A stretch of DNA of 64,000 nucleotides from Physella acuta. Taxonomy: Eukaryota > Mollusca > Gastropoda > Physidae. The notes beneath the pieces were generated by a model that worked only from the letters and a program-made list of their open reading frames with translations, was not told where the DNA came from and searched no databases. The DNA lies in NCBI RefSeq assembly GCF_028476545.1, contig NW_026731888.1, positions 547,001-611,000 of the forward strand, written 5' to 3'. The translations under genes were made by a program, and so were the position numbers. This document shows positions 61,156 through 64,000 of the stretch, in pieces; positions within the stretch are counted from its first letter, which is position 1; each line of letters begins with the position of its first letter.

Positions 61156-61852
61156 AAATAAACCGGGAGTGATCTCCCCAAAACTTTCTCGAATATTCTT
61201 ATATAAAATAACTCGAGCTATAGACATGATTTTTAATCCATTTTAAATACTTAAAGTTTTTAAAATAGAATAAAATCTCGTAGACAAAAGAATTGCACAC
61301 CAAGTGAACTCCAAATAGAAAAGTGCATAATAGTGCGCAATATTATTAGTACTTTAAAAATTTACATTAGTTTTTTGAGAAATCGGAACTAGCGTAAATT
61401 ACTACTTCCGGTCAACGGAAATTACTCAAAATTTAACAGAAGGTAGAGAATTAGATATTTAACTTAAATGTGAAATTTCATTTATCTATCTGAAATAGTA
61501 CTCAAGTTATAGGCTTTTGAAAAATTCAAAGTAGGAAAAGTATCACTTCCGGTTATCGGAAATCGCTCAAAAGTTGATACGGACCTACGATTTTGATAAA
61601 ATACTTATATATAAAATTTCATCAACCTAGCTGTAACGGTACTCAAGTAATCGTGTTTACACACAGACACACAGACACACAGACACACACACACACACAC
61701 ACAGACAGACACACAGACATACAGACAAGATTGCAAAATTATGTTTTTCCATATCAGTGAGGTGTAGAACGTCGAGATTTGTAAAAATCTCGATTTTTTT
61801 TTTGCACGATTACAATACTTTCTCTATACTTCGTATATACCAGAAAGTAAAA
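61156..61852 (+). mobile_element. Interspersed repeat R1, copy 2
   Basis: Same orientation and order as copy 1 by eye, roughly 85-90% alike, with an expanded CACAGA tract at about 61,660-61,735. Lies in the 5' myosin intron. Confidence 0.75.
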
Positions 61853-62024
61853 ATAAAATGAACAATACAGACAATATATGACACAACATGTAAATTTACA
61901 GCTGGGTAGAGGGACTGACATAGCTGTGCATTCTACAACATTACTGCCTATAGCATTTCAAAAGACTTATCTTTTGTAATGCTTTCATTTAATACAAATC
62001 TGAACATAATCTAAAAGTTACAGA

Positions 62025-63051
62025 TTTTTACTTTCTTGGATAGATGAAGTATTGTAATCATACTGAGTAATTAACAAATATTTCAACCATTTTCAGTTTT
62101 ACACCTCCCTTCTTTACCGTATACGTAAAATAAAGGATGAATTGAAATTGTGCAAAAATCTATATCATGTCAGTTTCACAAACTGACATTTTATAAACTT
62201 CTGCAGCAAGAAAATCTTAGTTTTTCAATACTGTCCGATTATATGTAAACATGATAACTTGAGTATCGTTCCTGTTAGGTTGACAAAATTTATAATATAA
62301 GAACTACACCAAATTTGTAGTTTGCTATCAACTTTTGATGTTGATACAATGATAGTTACTCCATTTCCAGTTAGGTGGAGGAAATTCAAATCAAAGTATT
62401 AGATTATATGTGAATGTTTTAGCTTTTGAACAATCTCCAGCAACCAGTAGTGGTATTTTACTCTATTTCCGTGGGAACCTGATAACTTGATAACACAGTT
62501 TGGTAGTAGATATTTCATTGGAAGTATAAGATCTTTTAGAATCAGGAAGATGTACTTTATTTCCGGTTTTTAAAATTCCGATAACGTAAGTACTATTTCA
62601 TTTAGATAAGCAAAATTTTACACTTAGCTATAAGATCTTCTAGTCTTGAATCTGACAAAATTTGAGTGATTTCCAGTCAAGTAATACTTTACGGTTTTAC
62701 CGATTTACCAAAAAATATCACTTTGACTGGACGGATTTGTTTCAAACTTTTCACTTATGTAATGACCCAATAATATTGCACTGTGACATTAAATGTCAAT
62801 TAATTAGATATTTAATTAATTTTTTTTTAATTAATCAATGTTTCCTTTATAAGGTACAATGTTCATTTGGTGCGCAATTCTTTTTTCTATTCGACTCTTT
62901 TCTATTTAAAAAATTTAAGTATTGTAAAAAAATATTATTGCATGAATGCCATCCCCTTTACTGTTACATAAGAATATGAAAGTACCATCCCCTTTCCTGT
63001 TATATAAGAATATATAAGAAATTTTAGGGGAGATCACTCCTGCTTTATTTA
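62025..63051 (-). mobile_element. Interspersed repeat R1, copy 3, inverted and more diverged
   Basis: Reverse complement of the family: begins TTTACTTTCTTGGATAGATG (hairpin end) and finishes TTTTAGGGGAGATCACTCC followed by GCTTTATTT. Longer than the other copies because it keeps more of the roughly 100-bp monomers (recurring TTTCCGG, ATAACTTGAGTA, AAGATCTTCTAG). About 170 bp separate it from copy 2. Confidence 0.65.
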
Positions 63052-64000
63052 ATGAACCAGTTTTTTCTTTTCTTCACAGCAGCAAGTATTTATTTAGGAT
63101 CTGGTAATCCATTCATGTTCTTCACTTAAACACACAAGTACCAGCCCAGCACTTCAATTTTAATTTGTACCAAGATAAACACAACTGCTCAAGAATTTTT
63201 TTCTCTGTGCACACTATGCATTTTACTTCCTTGTTACAAACTGAATCAATAGTTATATTTAATCAAAGTAACCCAGCTTTTCACTTCCTTGTCTTAGATT
63301 TAATGGCTATTTTTATTTTTTTCATAGTATTCAATATTTAAACCAAGCTAGAAATAAACTATACTGACACATGAAGTCAGGCGAAATAGGGTATAATTGC
63401 TTGCTTGGGCTGTATAATTTCCTTGAATTAATTTATCTCTAATTAGTACCAACCTGACCCAAAGTAAAAGAAAAAAGCAAACTTAACTTTATCTGCCCTA
63501 ATGTCAGCTCAGAATGGGTACTTTTAAATTTAAGATAATAAGATTCCTATCCTTTTTAGTTATTTCAATAGAAGATTTGTTTAACCCAATAGTAAATTTA
63601 AGTAGATGTAAACAATATTGTAAATAAGATGTAAGTAATATTTAACTGTTTGTTTTGTTTATACATGTAAAGAGGTATGATTATTTTTAAGTAGGTGTTA
63701 AGTGGCTGGAGATGAGTACACTTAAGAATTAAACAATCATTCTCCAAGACCAAATCTTTGAGCTTAAAAACATAATTACTATGAAAAAGATATTTTAAAA
63801 ATAGAATACTGATTAAGGTTTTTCCCTTCTTCTATCTTCTTTCAACAGTTTACGGGGGGAGTGGTAGTCAACTTTCTAGAAAAATTTCAATTTTTTCAAC
63901 TAAAATCATTTTTATATATCTTATTTTTTGGTGATTTTGATATCCAGTGAAGGTTGACATCGAACTTTTTAAATTTTTTTTGTAAGTGATGTAAGCTGCT

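Larger units (their letters stand above)
60704..64000 (-). other. Myosin intron running off the right edge
   Basis: No exon for the motor N terminus (P-loop GESGAGKT, switch I, FHIFYQL) was found here on the minus strand. Apart from R1 copies 2 and 3 it is AT-rich unique sequence, so the intron is at least 3.3 kb. Confidence 0.65.

Overview
The window is animal nuclear DNA. It holds two intron-rich protein genes set in repeat-rich, AT-rich, non-coding sequence. Spliced exons with GT/AG junctions, tRNA-derived SINEs, hAT-type elements with 8-bp target duplications, Helitron-like ends and many long (AT)n tracts all show a metazoan. The encoded proteins are most like bilaterian orthologues. A lophotrochozoan, probably a gastropod mollusc, is my best guess from genome texture, but the sequence does not prove it.

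Layout. 1-27,978 is a gene desert with no coding exon I can support. It contains long (AT)n tracts, a tRNA-derived SINE family, two hAT-like non-autonomous elements bounded by perfect 8-bp duplications (5,197-6,922 and 20,037-20,457), Helitron-like ends, minisatellites and several islands of higher-complexity sequence that may be regulatory. 27,984-33,200 (+) is a complete SKOR (Fussel/CORL) family Ski-like corepressor: nine coding exons that join in frame to 790 residues. 33,201-44,363 is intergenic or UTR sequence with a 43-bp tandem array, a third hAT-like element (39,735-39,935) and an AT-rich stretch that may be a long 3' UTR. 44,364-60,703 (-) is the 3' part of a long-tailed class I myosin of the Myo1e/Myo1f type. 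Twenty coding exons join in frame to 919 residues: the motor from about the middle, an IQ motif, TH1, a Pro/Gly-rich TH2 and an SH3 domain. The remaining N-terminal exons must lie beyond 64,000. The two genes are convergent. They are not functionally linked in any obvious way.

The most unusual structure is at 45,084-46,330. The 3' end of the penultimate myosin exon (first half of the SH3 domain), together with its splice donor and the first 7 intron bases, is tandemly repeated 15 times with an 83-bp period. The copies are almost identical. This sets up a series of 15 equivalent splice donors. Only the 5'-most donor keeps the SH3 domain whole. Use of any later donor runs into a stop codon in the second copy.
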